Source: Brevibacillus formosus (lineage in GTDB: Bacteria; Bacillota; Bacilli; Brevibacillales; Brevibacillaceae). From it: 64,000 bases of DNA. Where the stretch lies: positions 186,001-250,000 of the forward strand of contig NZ_PXZL01000020.1 in NCBI RefSeq assembly GCF_003013405.1, given 5' to 3'. Of this stretch, positions 36,377 through 46,085 are shown in pieces. The notes beneath the pieces were generated by a model. That model saw only the letters and a list, made by a program, of their open reading frames with translations, had not been told where the DNA came from and did no database searches. The position numbers and the translations under genes were made by a program. Every line of letters starts with the position of its first letter. The first letter of the stretch is position 1.

Positions 36377-37168
36377 TTACTTTCTGTTTAGAAAGCTCTT
36401 GAAGGCCTCTGCCATTTTCTCTGGTGCCTCTACCATGCCCATATGCCCAACATCAGGCAACAGCACTTGCTCGACGTTATTTTTATCTACTGTAAAAGTT
36501 TTTTCAGAAGGAATGATCTGGTCCTCTGATCCTGCGACTAATAGCACAGGCAAGGTCGTTTCTTGCAGCACATGATTGCGATCTGCTCGATCACGCATGG
36601 CGATTAATGTTTGGATGGCTCCAACCGGGCTCGTCGCAAAACCGATCTCTTTTGCTAGCTGGACTTCTTCTCTCAACGTGTCGATATGGGAAGGTGCGAA
36701 CAGCTTCGGTACGAGGGCTTTGATAAACGGCTCCATTCCATTTTGGCGGATGTTGTCTGCGCCTTTATCGCGATTGGCTTTGGCAGCGTCGTCATCCGGA
36801 TATGGCGTCGAATGGACCAAGCCAAAGCTCGCCAGCTTGTCCGCGTATTGATTTGCAAACGCCAGGGTCACATACCCACCGAGCGAATGTCCAAACAGAT
36901 GAATCTTCGCTAAACCCAGCTCATCTACAAGCAAAGCCAGATCGTCTGCAAAGCGCTCGATCGAATACGGTTCATCAGGCGCCGAGCTGTTGCCATGACC
37001 ACGCAAATCGATTGCAATGACATGATGCGTTTTAGACAGGAGCGGCACTAGCTTATGCCAGTAAGCTGAACTCCCGCAAAAACCGTGGATCAAAACAAGC
37101 GATTCCCCCGCTCCTTCTTCTACATAGGCTATTTTGATGCCGTTACTTAGTTGGACTTCCTTTTTCAT
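36377..37168 (-). CDS. Alpha/beta hydrolase
   Basis: A 263-residue cytoplasmic alpha/beta hydrolase (MhpC/BioH-like). The oxyanion segment LIHGFCGSSAYW is followed by the nucleophile elbow FGHSLGGYV with the catalytic Ser, then VAGSEDQIIP with the likely Asp and VGHMGMVEAP with the His. The substrate cannot be deduced. AAAGGAG lies before the ATG. It is divergent from the hydrolase gene at 37279. Confidence 0.88.
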   Translation of the reverse strand: MKKEVQLSNGIKIAYVEEGAGESLVLIHGFCGSSAYWHKLVPLLSKTHHVIAIDLRGHGNSSAPDEPYSIERFADDLALLVDELGLAKIHLFGHSLGGYVTLAFANQYADKLASFGLVHSTPYPDDDAAKANRDKGADNIRQNGMEPFIKALVPKLFAPSHIDTLREEVQLAKEIGFATSPVGAIQTLIAMRDRADRNHVLQETTLPVLLVAGSEDQIIPSEKTFTVDKNNVEQVLLPDVGHMGMVEAPEKMAEAFKSFLNRK

Positions 37169-37278
37169 CGAATCATACTCCTTTATTGTTTGTTAAATTT
37201 CTTGTCAAGAAGCGCTACGACCCGTAGGATTGGAAAATAACCCTTGTTCCAAAAACATGAAAGAGGTGCAGCTAGTAG

Positions 37279-37959
37279 ATGGTATACCCAAAAACAGGTT
37301 CCGTGATCGTCAAAGACGGCAGAGAAATGACGTACACGCACATTCAGGCAAATCAGACGCCATCTCGCTCCGTCTGTTTTTTCTTTCCCGGAGCCAGCTA
37401 TTCGTTCGACAGGCCTTATCTGTATTATTCTACCATGCTTTTTTTGAGCAAACAGATCGATCTCGTCCATGTGCACGCTGTGTATGGAAAAGACATTCCC
37501 GATTTCGAAACCAGCTCATTCGCAAAACGCAGCGCTTGGATCAGCGAGGATATGCAAACGGCTGTCTCCCAAGTACTAGATCAGCAGGAGTATGAACGTG
37601 TTTTCTTTCTCGGGAAATCACTCGGAACGGTTCCCATTGTATGCTCTTTGCTCAAGGAACCTCATTTTTCCCGTTCGTCTGCGATCCTGTTGACTCCGTT
37701 GCTGAGGGAGGATTTGGTCGTGGCAGACTTGCTTGCGCTGGAGCAAAATGTCTTTCTCGTCTCAGGAACTGCCGATCCCCACTACCATCAGCCTACTCTC
37801 GAAAGAATCATTACTTCCAAACCAAATATTCATCAGTATCTGCCACAAAACGCAAAGCACTCCCTAGACATCGGTCTGCAGGTTGACCTTTCCTTACAAG
37901 TCTTACAGTCTATCATGGATGAACTGGGTTGTTTTTTGGACAAGTCGCTGGACATTTAA
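37279..37959 (+). CDS. Alpha/beta hydrolase-like protein
   Basis: A 226-residue protein with an alpha/beta hydrolase layout: CFFFPGASYSFDRPYLYYS (oxyanion region), nucleophile elbow FLGKSLGTVP (about residues 111-120), VSGTADPHYH with a candidate Asp, and AKHSLDIG with a candidate His near the end. All three catalytic positions look intact. AAGAGGTG precedes the ATG. Its TAA stop overlaps the stop codon of the convergent basic HipA-like gene within TTAA. Function unknown. Confidence 0.8.
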   Translation: MVYPKTGSVIVKDGREMTYTHIQANQTPSRSVCFFFPGASYSFDRPYLYYSTMLFLSKQIDLVHVHAVYGKDIPDFETSSFAKRSAWISEDMQTAVSQVLDQQEYERVFFLGKSLGTVPIVCSLLKEPHFSRSSAILLTPLLREDLVVADLLALEQNVFLVSGTADPHYHQPTLERIITSKPNIHQYLPQNAKHSLDIGLQVDLSLQVLQSIMDELGCFLDKSLDI

Positions 37960-38768
37960 GCAAAACGCTTCGATACCCGCTTTAACGCTTTTTTCATTTG
38001 CTTGCGTCTGCATTGCAACACTTTTTGGATGAATTTTTTTTCGGACTTTTTCAAACACCCTTTCGGTACCCGTTTGATCGCTTTTTTGATTTCTGAAGTA
38101 GGCAAAGATTGGATTTTTTTCACCATCTTGTCAAGCTGTTTTCGGTTTTCCCGCGTGAACCGCTTCAATCCGTAGGGAATTCGTTGCTTCTTTTTGTCTC
38201 CGGTATGCAAGCAAAATTTGTATGCTTTTTTACAGGAGAACTTTTTCTTTGCTTTGCGAAGATTCCATTTATCAGGATTGCCAAACAATGATATGCCGTG
38301 ATCGATGCCATACCATTTGTATTTCTTCCATGATTTTCTTCGGTAGAGAATCAAGTTGCGATTCGAACGGTCTGGGTTAAGAATCCATGCATCGAAAGCC
38401 ACCAAACGTGCTAATTTTTTGGCATTCTTGATATACTTTTGCGGTTTTTTCTTTACGTAAGACTTCGCCTTTTTCCAAGGAATAACCTTCCTGGCATTGG
38501 CTTTGACAGAGACAAGACCGCGCTTAATATACCCTCGTGGTCCTCTAACACGAGCCTGTAATACTTTTGCAACGGGTAACCCGAGTTTTTTGGCCAAGTA
38601 TGCAGCGATGTATTCGTTCGCGACTAGAATGCGATAACTCTTGCGATGATGTGCCCGGACATTCGATTTAAAGTATCCTTTCCGATTTTTCCGTTTGCGA
38701 ACAATCCAAATCAACCGACCGTAACGCTTGCGCAAGTGCTTTCGATAACGCCATTTCAATTTCACCAC
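37956..38768 (-). CDS. Extremely basic HipA-like (PI3K-fold) protein
   Basis: A 270-residue protein in which I count about 90 Lys/Arg and about 10 Asp/Glu. The middle keeps HipA/PI3K-type kinase landmarks: FDAWILNPDRSNRNLIL (Asp133, Asn138) and GIDHGISLFG (Asp156), the catalytic and metal-binding positions of the fold. The lysine-rich C-terminal half has Cys spaced in SCKKAYKFCLH and LQCRR. GTG 38768 is chosen for AGGGGTG 6 bases upstream; upstream in-frame sequence to 38942 crosses the promoter and terminator region. The charge suggests binding to nucleic acid or another polyanion, possibly in the spore. Function unknown. Confidence 0.7.
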   Translation of the reverse strand: MVKLKWRYRKHLRKRYGRLIWIVRKRKNRKGYFKSNVRAHHRKSYRILVANEYIAAYLAKKLGLPVAKVLQARVRGPRGYIKRGLVSVKANARKVIPWKKAKSYVKKKPQKYIKNAKKLARLVAFDAWILNPDRSNRNLILYRRKSWKKYKWYGIDHGISLFGNPDKWNLRKAKKKFSCKKAYKFCLHTGDKKKQRIPYGLKRFTRENRKQLDKMVKKIQSLPTSEIKKAIKRVPKGCLKKSEKKFIQKVLQCRRKQMKKALKRVSKRFA

Positions 38769-38833
38769 ACTTGTCACCCCTGTCCTGTTTTTTACAGTAT
38801 ACGAGTCTGGATTCCAATTGGTGAAACCAAACA

Positions 38834-38871
38834 GCCAACACCTCCCGCATTTGGGTTTAAAAGGTGTTGGC
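38834..38871 (-). terminator. Hairpin after the GyrI-like gene
   Basis: Perfect arms GCCAACACCT / AGGTGTTGGC with an 18-base loop. On the minus strand it is followed by TGTTTGGTTTC, a weak T-tract, 29 bases after the GyrI-like stop codon. Confidence 0.65.
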
Positions 38872-38899
38872 CGTTTAGAGGTGCTGCTTCGCTGTTCCT

Positions 38900-39376
38900 T
38901 TACCGAAGCGGGATTAAAATTTCGTACGCGTTCTCGACCCAAGCAGACTCATGCACAGAAGGAACGTACCGTTGATCGTAGCGCTCCATTCGAAGAGCAT
39001 GCTCATCTACCTGATGGTCGCTTCCGTTGAGCCAACCAAACAAACTGTGATACGTGTTTTGGACCTGTTCTATTGGACCTGTGTGGGTAAAGCGGGCATA
39101 TGTCTTCGCTGGAATGGTGAAACCCACCATGCCCTCAGGAATATGCTCAAAACGCTCTACCTCTACCACAATGTACTCGGTATACATTTGGTACGTCCGA
39201 TTCTCGGCGCTGATGTCGTAACGAACATCTGGTGAAATCACGAGAGGAATCTCATCCTGACGCTTCAAAAAAGTCTCCCAAAGTTTGGGCATGTATTCGA
39301 CAAGCATCGGAAAAGAACCGGAGAAGCTAAGCCCAATCAGATGTTTTTGCGGTACGTGAACAATCGTCCCTTCCAT
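38900..39376 (-). CDS. GyrI-like/AraC effector-binding domain protein
   Basis: A 158-residue stand-alone small-molecule-binding domain of the GyrI-like (SHS2) type. The features are HLIGLSFSGSF near the N-terminus, the paired strands YTEYIVVEVERFEHIPEGMVGFTIPA, YARFTHTGPIEQVQNTYHSLFGWL, and a C-terminal YEILIPLR strand, as in Rob/BltR ligand-binding domains. No DNA-binding domain is attached. It may bind lipophilic cations or hydrolyse adducts. It has GAGGTGGAG before the ATG. Confidence 0.85.
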   Translation of the reverse strand: MEGTIVHVPQKHLIGLSFSGSFPMLVEYMPKLWETFLKRQDEIPLVISPDVRYDISAENRTYQMYTEYIVVEVERFEHIPEGMVGFTIPAKTYARFTHTGPIEQVQNTYHSLFGWLNGSDHQVDEHALRMERYDQRYVPSVHESAWVENAYEILIPLR

Positions 39377-39444
39377 CTCTCCACCTCATTCATCTGCATT
39401 TTCCCTCGTATTTTGACAGGAGGTGGAAAAATCCTGCAAGAATC

Positions 39445-39485
39445 AAAAAAAAGCACCTCCCGCCAAATAAGACAGGAAGTGCTTT
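39445..39485 (-). terminator. Terminator of the hemAXCDBL operon
   Basis: Minus-strand hairpin AAAGCACTTCC / GGGAGGTGCTTT followed by TTTTTTG, 17 bases after the hemL stop codon. Confidence 0.9.
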
Positions 39486-39501
39486 CTCCTTTTCGTTGCT
39501 T

Positions 39502-40791
39502 TTATTCAAACGCTTTTTTCACCGCTTTGTAGCTTGCTTCAATCGTCCGTTCGATATCTTCATCAGTATGAGCCAGGGAAACGAACATACCCTCAAACTG
39601 GGAAGGCGGGATCATGATGCCTTCCTCCAGCAGATAGCTAAAGTACGCTGAGAAACGCTCCAGGTCGGATGTTTTCGCTGTTTCGTAGTTGATAACTGGC
39701 GTCTCTGTGAAAAACAGACAAACCATGGAGCCTACGCGATTGAGCGTGTGCGGAATGCCCAGCTTCTTGGCATTGTCAGCCAAGCCTTCAGCCAAACGAG
39801 CAGACATCTTCTCCAAGCGCTCGTACGCGCCTGGTTTGCTGAGCTCTTGCAAGGTAGTCAAGCCAGCAGCCATCGCCAAAGGATTTCCTGACAGCGTACC
39901 TGCCTGATAGATTGGTCCTGCCGGAGCCACTTGCTGCATGATCTCCCGTTTGCCGCCGTATGCACCTACTGGCAAGCCACCGCCGATGACTTTCCCCATC
40001 GTTGTCAAATCCGGAGTAATGCCGTACAGCTCTTGTGCGCCGCCCAATGCTACACGGAAGCCAGTCATGACTTCATCGAAAATCAGCAGTGTCCCATGCT
40101 TCTCCGTAATTTTACGCAGTCCTTCGAGGAAGCCTGGCTGTGGAGGAACGACTCCCATATTGCCGCCGATTGGCTCCACAATAACTGCTGCCAGATCATC
40201 GCCAAACGCTTCAAATGCCAGTTTGACGCTTTCCAGATCATTGTAAGGAACCGTTATCGTGTTGTGTGCTGTTCCTTCAGGTACGCCTGGGCTGTCTGGA
40301 AGTCCTAGTGTAGCCACTCCGGAGCCTGCTTTGATCAACAGGCTGTCAGCATGTCCATGGTAGCAGCCTTCGAACTTCATGATTTTGTTGCGTCTGGTAT
40401 AGCCACGCGCGAGGCGCAGAGCGCTCATCGTCGCCTCTGTACCGGAGTTCACCATGCGCACGACTTCTACAGATGGCACGATCTCACAAACGAGCTTTGC
40501 CATTTCTGTTTCCCGCTCAGTCGGTGCGCCGAAGCTCGTTCCAAGCGTAGCCACTTCCGTAATTGCTGCAAGGACACGCGGATGCGCATGACCCAAGATC
40601 AATGGACCCCACGAGCCGATGTAGTCAATATAGCTGTTTCCATCCACATCAAAAATGCGGGAGCCTTCTCCTTTTGCGATGTAAACAGGATTGCCTCCAA
40701 CGCTCTTAAAGGCACGTACCGGACTGTTTACTCCGCCTGGTATGTAATGCTGTGCTTCTGCAAATAACTGAGTAGATTTTTCTCTATTCAT
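39502..40791 (-). CDS. hemL: Glutamate-1-semialdehyde 2,1-aminomutase
   Basis: A 429-residue class III aminotransferase that converts glutamate-1-semialdehyde to 5-aminolevulinate, the second step of the C5 pathway. Signature residues are the PLP-binding Lys in [18 protein letters not shown] (about residue 267), [10 protein letters not shown] and [19 protein letters not shown] 40791 has GAGGTG upstream; an in-frame extension to 40833 lies inside hemB. It is the last gene of the early haem operon. Confidence 0.97.
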   Translation of the reverse strand: MNREKSTQLFAEAQHYIPGGVNSPVRAFKSVGGNPVYIAKGEGSRIFDVDGNSYIDYIGSWGPLILGHAHPRVLAAITEVATLGTSFGAPTERETEMAKLVCEIVPSVEVVRMVNSGTEATMSALRLARGYTRRNKIMKFEGCYHGHADSLLIKAGSGVATLGLPDSPGVPEGTAHNTITVPYNDLESVKLAFEAFGDDLAAVIVEPIGGNMGVVPPQPGFLEGLRKITEKHGTLLIFDEVMTGFRVALGGAQELYGITPDLTTMGKVIGGGLPVGAYGGKREIMQQVAPAGPIYQAGTLSGNPLAMAAGLTTLQELSKPGAYERLEKMSARLAEGLADNAKKLGIPHTLNRVGSMVCLFFTETPVINYETAKTSDLERFSAYFSYLLEEGIMIPPSQFEGMFVSLAHTDEDIERTIEASYKAVKKAFE

Positions 40792-40798
40792 CTCGTGC

Positions 40799-41773
40799 TC
40801 ACCTCGCCAGCCATTTTGCAACATCTTTTGCATGGTACGTAATGATCATATCTGCACCTGCTCGCTTGAAGCCAACCAGTGTTTCCATGACGATACGCTC
40901 TTCATCGATCCAGCCATTCAGCGCTGCCGCTTTTACCATGGAATACTCGGCACTCACATTGTAAGCCACGATCGGCAGGTTGAAGTTCTCACGCAGACGA
41001 AGAACCATGTCCATGAAGGCAAGGCCTGGCTTCACGATCAAGAAGTCCGCGCCTTCTTTTACATCGGAAGCTGCCTCGCGCAGACCTTCACGTGCATTGG
41101 CCGCGTCCATTTGGTAGCTTTTGCGATCGCCAAATTGTGGAGTCGAGCCTGCGGCATCGCGGAACGGCCCGTAGAAAGCAGAAGCGTATTTCACCGCATA
41201 GGACATGATCGGAATGTGCTCAAAGCCAGCCTCGTCCAAAGCTTCACGGATGGCAATCACGAAACCGTCCATCATGTTGGAAGGTGCAATAATATCTGCT
41301 CCAGCTTTTGCTTGGGAAACGGCGGTCTGACCCAAAAGCTTCAATGTTTCATCATTCACGACTTCCCCTTCGTGAATGACACCACAGTGGCCATGATCGG
41401 TGTATTCACACAGGCATGTATCCGCAATCACGATCATTTCCGGATGGGCTTCCTTGATCAGACGCATCGCCTGCTGGGTAATCGCATCATCATTGTACGC
41501 CTCTGTTCCGCATGCGTCTTTATGCGTGGGCACCCCAAACATCAAAACAGCTTGAATTCCCAGCGCTACGATTTCCTTCATCTCTTCGGCCAGTGTGTCC
41601 AAGGAGAGCTGATACACGCCTGGCATGGACGGAATCTCATTCTTAATTCCGGTTCCTTCCACTACGAACAACGGATAAATCAAGTCTTCCACCCGTACGT
41701 GGTTCTCCCGCACCAGATTGCGCATAGCCGCGCTTTTGCGAAGACGGCGATGACGGTCAAATGATTGTGCCAT
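40799..41773 (-). CDS. hemB: Delta-aminolevulinic acid dehydratase (porphobilinogen synthase)
   Basis: A 324-residue TIM barrel that condenses two 5-aminolevulinate molecules to porphobilinogen. The Cys-rich zinc site [16 protein letters not shown] is intact, so it is the zinc-dependent form. The catalytic lysines lie in [20 protein letters not shown] and [10 protein letters not shown]. Its start overlaps the last 17 bases of hemD, with GGGAGGG inside hemD as ribosome site. Confidence 0.97.
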   Translation of the reverse strand: MAQSFDRHRRLRKSAAMRNLVRENHVRVEDLIYPLFVVEGTGIKNEIPSMPGVYQLSLDTLAEEMKEIVALGIQAVLMFGVPTHKDACGTEAYNDDAITQQAMRLIKEAHPEMIVIADTCLCEYTDHGHCGVIHEGEVVNDETLKLLGQTAVSQAKAGADIIAPSNMMDGFVIAIREALDEAGFEHIPIMSYAVKYASAFYGPFRDAAGSTPQFGDRKSYQMDAANAREGLREAASDVKEGADFLIVKPGLAFMDMVLRLRENFNLPIVAYNVSAEYSMVKAAALNGWIDEERIVMETLVGFKRAGADMIITYHAKDVAKWLAR

Positions 41774-42569
41774 GTCGATTCCCTCCCAGATTCTCTATAA
41801 TAGCTGCTAGTAATCCTTCCACGGTGTACTCACTCGCTACCGCATGAACAGAAAGCCCGTTTTGTTTTGCTGTGTCTGCCGTTATTGGTCCGATACAGGC
41901 TATCTGAACGTGCTTGAGCCAGTCTAACGATGCATAGGGCTCCATCGCTGCCATGAAATGCGTCACCGTTGAAGAGCTGGTAAACAAGATAATATCGATG
42001 AGACCTTGCTGTAGCTTTTCCGCTGCCTCTGGAGCATGCTCTGCATCAATGACAGTGTGATATACATCTACCTCTGTCACAGCTAGCCCCAAGCGAGCCA
42101 ACTCCTTTGGAAGTGCCTTGCGGGCGATATCTGCACGAGGCAGCAGAACGCGCTGACCAGGGAGAAGCTGATCATACAAGCTCGACAGCAAGCCCTCTGC
42201 CACGTAATCAGACGGGATGACAGCTACTTCGAGCCCGTGATGCTCGAGCTCCTTGGCCGTCTTCGGACCGACCGCAGCAATTTTACCAGTGAACGCTTCA
42301 AGTCCTACCCTGATCTCGCGCATGCGCTCCAAGAAGAAGCGCACGCCATTCACACTCGTGAACACCACCCAGTCGTATGTTGGCAACTGGGTGATGGCTT
42401 CGTCGAGCTTTGCAGTGTTTGTCGGCGGCATCATTTTTAACAGGGGAAATGCGTACGCTTCTCCACCTAACCGCTCGATATGTTCAACGAGCTCGCGAAC
42501 TTGATTTCTTGCCCGCGTGACCATGATGCACTTGCCAGTCAGCGGCTTGTGCGATCCGTGGACAATCAT
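41757..42569 (-). CDS. hemD: Uroporphyrinogen-III synthase
   Basis: A 270-residue two-domain enzyme that cyclises hydroxymethylbilane with inversion of ring D. The family is weakly conserved; supporting segments are [46 protein letters not shown]-like [30 protein letters not shown] and [14 protein letters not shown]. Its ATG overlaps the hemC stop codon (ATGA) and hemB overlaps its end, so the operon is tightly coupled. Confidence 0.95.
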   Translation of the reverse strand: MIVHGSHKPLTGKCIMVTRARNQVRELVEHIERLGGEAYAFPLLKMMPPTNTAKLDEAITQLPTYDWVVFTSVNGVRFFLERMREIRVGLEAFTGKIAAVGPKTAKELEHHGLEVAVIPSDYVAEGLLSSLYDQLLPGQRVLLPRADIARKALPKELARLGLAVTEVDVYHTVIDAEHAPEAAEKLQQGLIDIILFTSSSTVTHFMAAMEPYASLDWLKHVQIACIGPITADTAKQNGLSVHAVASEYTVEGLLAAIIENLGGNRHGTII

Positions 42570-43495
42570 TGCTCATTCTCCCGCAATACTTGCGCAAGTA
42601 CGTCTCCCGCTCCTTGCGCCAGGAGAGCTTCCGCCACTTGAATGCCCAGCGCTAACGGATCTTGGCCAGTCGCCGTGTTTTTGAACATTTGCTTCCCATC
42701 TGGGGAGCCAACCATTCCGGTCAAAGTAATTTCATTGTTCTCTCCAACTGTCGCGTATGCGCCAATCGGCACCTGACAGCCGCCTTGGAGCTTGTGCAGG
42801 AAGCTGCGCTCTGCAGTTACCGCCAAACGAGTCGGCGCATCATCCAGCTGCTTCAAGAGAGCGAGTGTCGCCTCATCGTCTGCACGGCATTCGATGGCAA
42901 GCGCACCTTGACCGACTGCTGGCAAGCTGATTTCAACAGGCAGGAACTGCGAGATGTCCCCTTCAAAATTCACGCGCTCAAGTCCAGCCGCAGCGAGGAT
43001 GATCGCATCAAAATTACCTTCCGCAAGCTTACGCATGCGAGTATCAATATTTCCGCGAAGAGATTCAATCTGAATGTCAGGGCGATGTGCGAGAATTTGT
43101 GCTGAACGGCGCAAGCTACTGGTCCCTACCAAAGCTCCTTGTGGCAATTCATCCAATGTCTTGCCGTCTTTGGAAAGCAGGACATCCCGGGGATCAACAC
43201 GCTTCGGAATCGCGCCGATTACCAAGCCCTCCGGCAATTCAGCCGGCATATCCTTCAAGCTGTGCACGGCAAAATCGGTTTCCTTATCGAACAAGGATTG
43301 CTCGATTTCTTTGACAAACAATCCTTTTCCGCCTACTTTGGACAAAGTCACGTCGAGGATTCGATCGCCTTTTGTCACGATTTCATGCAATTCAAAATCA
43401 GCTTCAGGTGCGAACCCCTTTAGTTTATCAACGACCCAATTCGTTTGGGTGAGCGCCAATTTGCTGCGACGCGTTCCCACTTTCCATTTTCCCAT
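42566..43495 (-). CDS. hemC: Porphobilinogen deaminase (hydroxymethylbilane synthase)
   Basis: A 309-residue enzyme polymerising four porphobilinogen units into hydroxymethylbilane using a covalent dipyrromethane cofactor. The cofactor-binding Cys lies in LHKLQGGCQVPIGAYA (about residue 240). GTRRSKLALTQTNWV opens the protein and VHSLKDMPAELP carries the catalytic Asp. AAGGAGG lies before the ATG. hemX is 24 bases upstream. Confidence 0.97.
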   Translation of the reverse strand: MGKWKVGTRRSKLALTQTNWVVDKLKGFAPEADFELHEIVTKGDRILDVTLSKVGGKGLFVKEIEQSLFDKETDFAVHSLKDMPAELPEGLVIGAIPKRVDPRDVLLSKDGKTLDELPQGALVGTSSLRRSAQILAHRPDIQIESLRGNIDTRMRKLAEGNFDAIILAAAGLERVNFEGDISQFLPVEISLPAVGQGALAIECRADDEATLALLKQLDDAPTRLAVTAERSFLHKLQGGCQVPIGAYATVGENNEITLTGMVGSPDGKQMFKNTATGQDPLALGIQVAEALLAQGAGDVLAQVLRENEQ

Positions 43496-43519
43496 GACAG
43501 CCTCCTTGATGAACAGCCC

Positions 43520-44338
43520 CTACCACCAGTCGTGAAATGTAGAAGTAGTGAAGCCTAAAAAATTGATAAGCAGTAACAAAAACGCCAGGACGTTCCACTG
43601 CGCAAGTCTGCGCATTTGCATCGTATCCCGATAGCGTTGGTACAGCCACAGCGAGTAAATCGCAACGACCAGCACGGAGAGCACTACTTTTGAATCTAGC
43701 AAAAATTTCTCCGGCAAAACCATTTTACCCCAAATGATCCCTAATACAATCGAAAGCAAGAGCATAGGCACACCCAGCATGTTCATTCGGTACGCGTAGC
43801 CTTCCAATTGATCGAGGCTAGGCAAACGTCTGAGCAACGGCGACCAGCGTCTTCCCTTGAGCATTTTGTGCTGGAGCAGGTACATGGCTGAGAAGATCAT
43901 GGAGAGCGAGAACGCCCCGTAGCTGAACATGGCCAGTGTCACATGCGTCAGCAATAGCTCAGAGGTCAAGATGCTCGATACAGCTTCAATCGGTGTTTCC
44001 GGCAAAAACATCGACATGACGAGCACAACGAACCCGATAATATTAGTAAAAAAAACCAGCAAATCAATCCGAAAAAAATAGTGAATGGCAAGCGACAAGC
44101 CTACCAGCACCCATGAATAAAAAAAGAGCGTCTCAAACAGCGTAATGACTGGAAAATACCCCTTCATGACGGCTTGCGAGACAAAAAATGCGGTTTGCAA
44201 GGCCCAAACGACAACAAGCAACCCGAAAGCCAGACGATTGACTTTCCGGTTGCTTTGCAAGAAGTCGTTAAAATAGAAGAGAACACTTGCAGCGTAGAGA
44301 AAGATCGTCAAGTCGTAGATCCATCTCACCTCGGCCAT
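43520..44338 (-). CDS. hemX: HemX/CcsA-like integral membrane protein
   Basis: A 272-residue protein with about eight hydrophobic segments, of the cytochrome c assembly (CcsA/HemX) type. In B. subtilis, HemX lowers the cellular level of HemA protein and sits in the same operon position. ATG 44338 has GGGGGAG upstream; the in-frame extension to 44386 would read into the adjoining repeat. About 240 bases, holding the element at 44381-44546, separate it from hemA, unlike the tight spacing of the rest of the operon. Confidence 0.9.
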   Translation of the reverse strand: MAEVRWIYDLTIFLYAASVLFYFNDFLQSNRKVNRLAFGLLVVVWALQTAFFVSQAVMKGYFPVITLFETLFFYSWVLVGLSLAIHYFFRIDLLVFFTNIIGFVVLVMSMFLPETPIEAVSSILTSELLLTHVTLAMFSYGAFSLSMIFSAMYLLQHKMLKGRRWSPLLRRLPSLDQLEGYAYRMNMLGVPMLLLSIVLGIIWGKMVLPEKFLLDSKVVLSVLVVAIYSLWLYQRYRDTMQMRRLAQWNVLAFLLLLINFLGFTTSTFHDWW

Positions 44339-44380
44339 GCACTCTCTCCCCCACTTTCCCAATCGGTTTCTAACAGTGCG

Positions 44381-44546
44381 GTTCAAAAAGTCGGCTTATT
44401 AGCACCGAGAAGATGGCGAGAACCGAACGAAGGAGGAGCGCAGTGTAGGTAATCTACATGAGCACCGGGCTTCGGAGGTGAACGCCATATTCGATGTCGA
44501 ATTAGCTTTCTGAGCTACTTCGTGATCAAAAGACGACTTTTTGAAC
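44381..44546. repeat. Interspersed inverted-repeat element (long copy) between hemA and hemX
   Basis: A 166-base element bounded by perfect 13-base terminal inverted repeats GTTCAAAAAGTCG and CGACTTTTTGAAC. It contains smaller palindromes (GTAGGTAATCTAC and ATTCGATGTCGAAT). Its left part (AGCAC, GAGAA, ATGGCGAGAACC) matches the short copy at 2948-3007. It has no open reading frame of note. The size, termini and intergenic placement are those of a MITE or REP-like repeat. Confidence 0.8.
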
Positions 44547-44579
44547 AACCTCTAGTAGCAGATAGATTGTCAGGTCAGC

Positions 44580-45944
44580 TTAGTCAGGGAACCGGGAAGC
44601 CAATACTTGCTCCCGAGAAGAAGATGTCTGTTTATTTTTATCGTTAGCCCAGATTGCCTCCTGTTCTTTTCGCTCCAGGATCTCCTCCAACGCAAACATT
44701 TTCTCGAAAATATCCAGTACTTCTTCCCCATCTTTGGTAGCTGCCATTTCTTTTAAACGCACAACCGGATCGTGCAACAGTTGATTGACAATGCCCTTGG
44801 TTGTCTTGCGGATGATGTGCATCTCCCGCTCAGACAGATTCGGCAGCTTGTTTTCGATTTTTCGCATCGCTTCGCTTTGGATCGTATTTGCCTTGTCGCG
44901 CAATGCAGCGATCAGTGGAGCCACGCCAAGCGTCTGATACCAGGTCGTAAATGCCACGATCTCTTCTTGAATCATGACATCCAGACGTTCCGCTTCACGA
45001 GAACGTTCTGCAACGTTACTCGCAACGATGCCTTCCAGATCGTCAATATCATATAAAAATACGTTATCAAGATCATGCAAGTCAGGATTCAGGTCGCGAG
45101 GAACTGCGATATCCACCATGAACAACGGACGATGCTTCCTTTGTTTCATGATCGGAGCCAATTCCTTTTTGCCAAGGACATAACCTGTCGCTCCGGTCGA
45201 GCTGATGACGATGTCTGCTGTGAGCAGTGCCTCTGGCAACTGCTCCATCGTACAGGAGTCACCCTTGAACTTTTCTGCCAAAAGCTGCGCTCGCTCCAAT
45301 GTACGATTCGCTACCATAACGCGTTCCGATCCATTTGCGTGCAGGTGCTTGGCAGTCAGTTCGCTCATTTTACCCGCTCCGACGATCAGGACAGACTTCC
45401 CTGCGAAGGAACCGAAGATCTTTTTTCCCAGTTCGACAGCAGCGTAGCTGACAGAAACCGCATTTTGTCCAATCGCTGTCTCTGTATGGGCACGCTTTGC
45501 GAACGTAATCGCTTGCTTGAATAAGGTGTTGAAAACAGTCCCTGTCGTTTGACGCTCCTGCGCCAACAGGAACGCATCCCGGACTTGTCCGAGGATTTGT
45601 GTTTCTCCCATTACCATCGAATCAAGACCGGAAGAAACGCGGAACAAGTGCTCGATTGCCTGTTCGTTCTCTTTTATATAGAGATGATCCTTAAATTGTT
45701 CTTTCTCCACGCCGAACCATTCAGCCAAAAAACGGCGGGTATAGTCTCGGCCAATATTCGCCTGGTCACAAACGACGTAAATTTCCGTCCGGTTGCACGT
45801 CCCCAGGATGATACATTCTGCGATACTCTTCGTCTGGGAGAGAAGATGAAGAGCGCGTGCTGTCCCATCGTCGCTGAATGTAAACTTTTCGCGAATTTCG
45901 ACAGGAGCTGTTTTATAGTTTAGACCCAGCAAAAGAATATCCAT
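44580..45944 (-). CDS. hemA: Glutamyl-tRNA reductase
   Basis: A 454-residue enzyme that reduces glutamyl-tRNA to glutamate-1-semialdehyde, the first committed step of haem synthesis. The catalytic Cys lies in ILGTCNRTEIYVV (about residue 50), the NADPH fold in SVLIVGAGKMSELTAKHL, and the SSGLDSMVMGETQILGQV segment is highly conserved. ATG 45944 follows GGGAGGAC. A TATAAT box lies about 65 bases upstream on the minus strand. It is the first gene of hemAXCDBL. Confidence 0.97.
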   Translation of the reverse strand: MDILLLGLNYKTAPVEIREKFTFSDDGTARALHLLSQTKSIAECIILGTCNRTEIYVVCDQANIGRDYTRRFLAEWFGVEKEQFKDHLYIKENEQAIEHLFRVSSGLDSMVMGETQILGQVRDAFLLAQERQTTGTVFNTLFKQAITFAKRAHTETAIGQNAVSVSYAAVELGKKIFGSFAGKSVLIVGAGKMSELTAKHLHANGSERVMVANRTLERAQLLAEKFKGDSCTMEQLPEALLTADIVISSTGATGYVLGKKELAPIMKQRKHRPLFMVDIAVPRDLNPDLHDLDNVFLYDIDDLEGIVASNVAERSREAERLDVMIQEEIVAFTTWYQTLGVAPLIAALRDKANTIQSEAMRKIENKLPNLSEREMHIIRKTTKGIVNQLLHDPVVRLKEMAATKDGEEVLDIFEKMFALEEILERKEQEAIWANDKNKQTSSSREQVLASRFPD

Positions 45945-46085
45945 AATGTCCTCCCAGAATACCAAACCTGTTAGCGGCATATGTAAAATGCACTATTATT
46001 ATATCATTATGTCCCGAATCGGATAGGAGTAATTGTGAAAAATTTATTAACGGAGTGCACTTTGCGTATATCCTGTATAATCCGC

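Noticed and set aside
45985-46015. PerR-like box in the hemA promoter
   Set aside because: hemA of B. subtilis is PerR-controlled, and an ATTATAT half-site is present, but the other half matches in only 3 of 7 positions.
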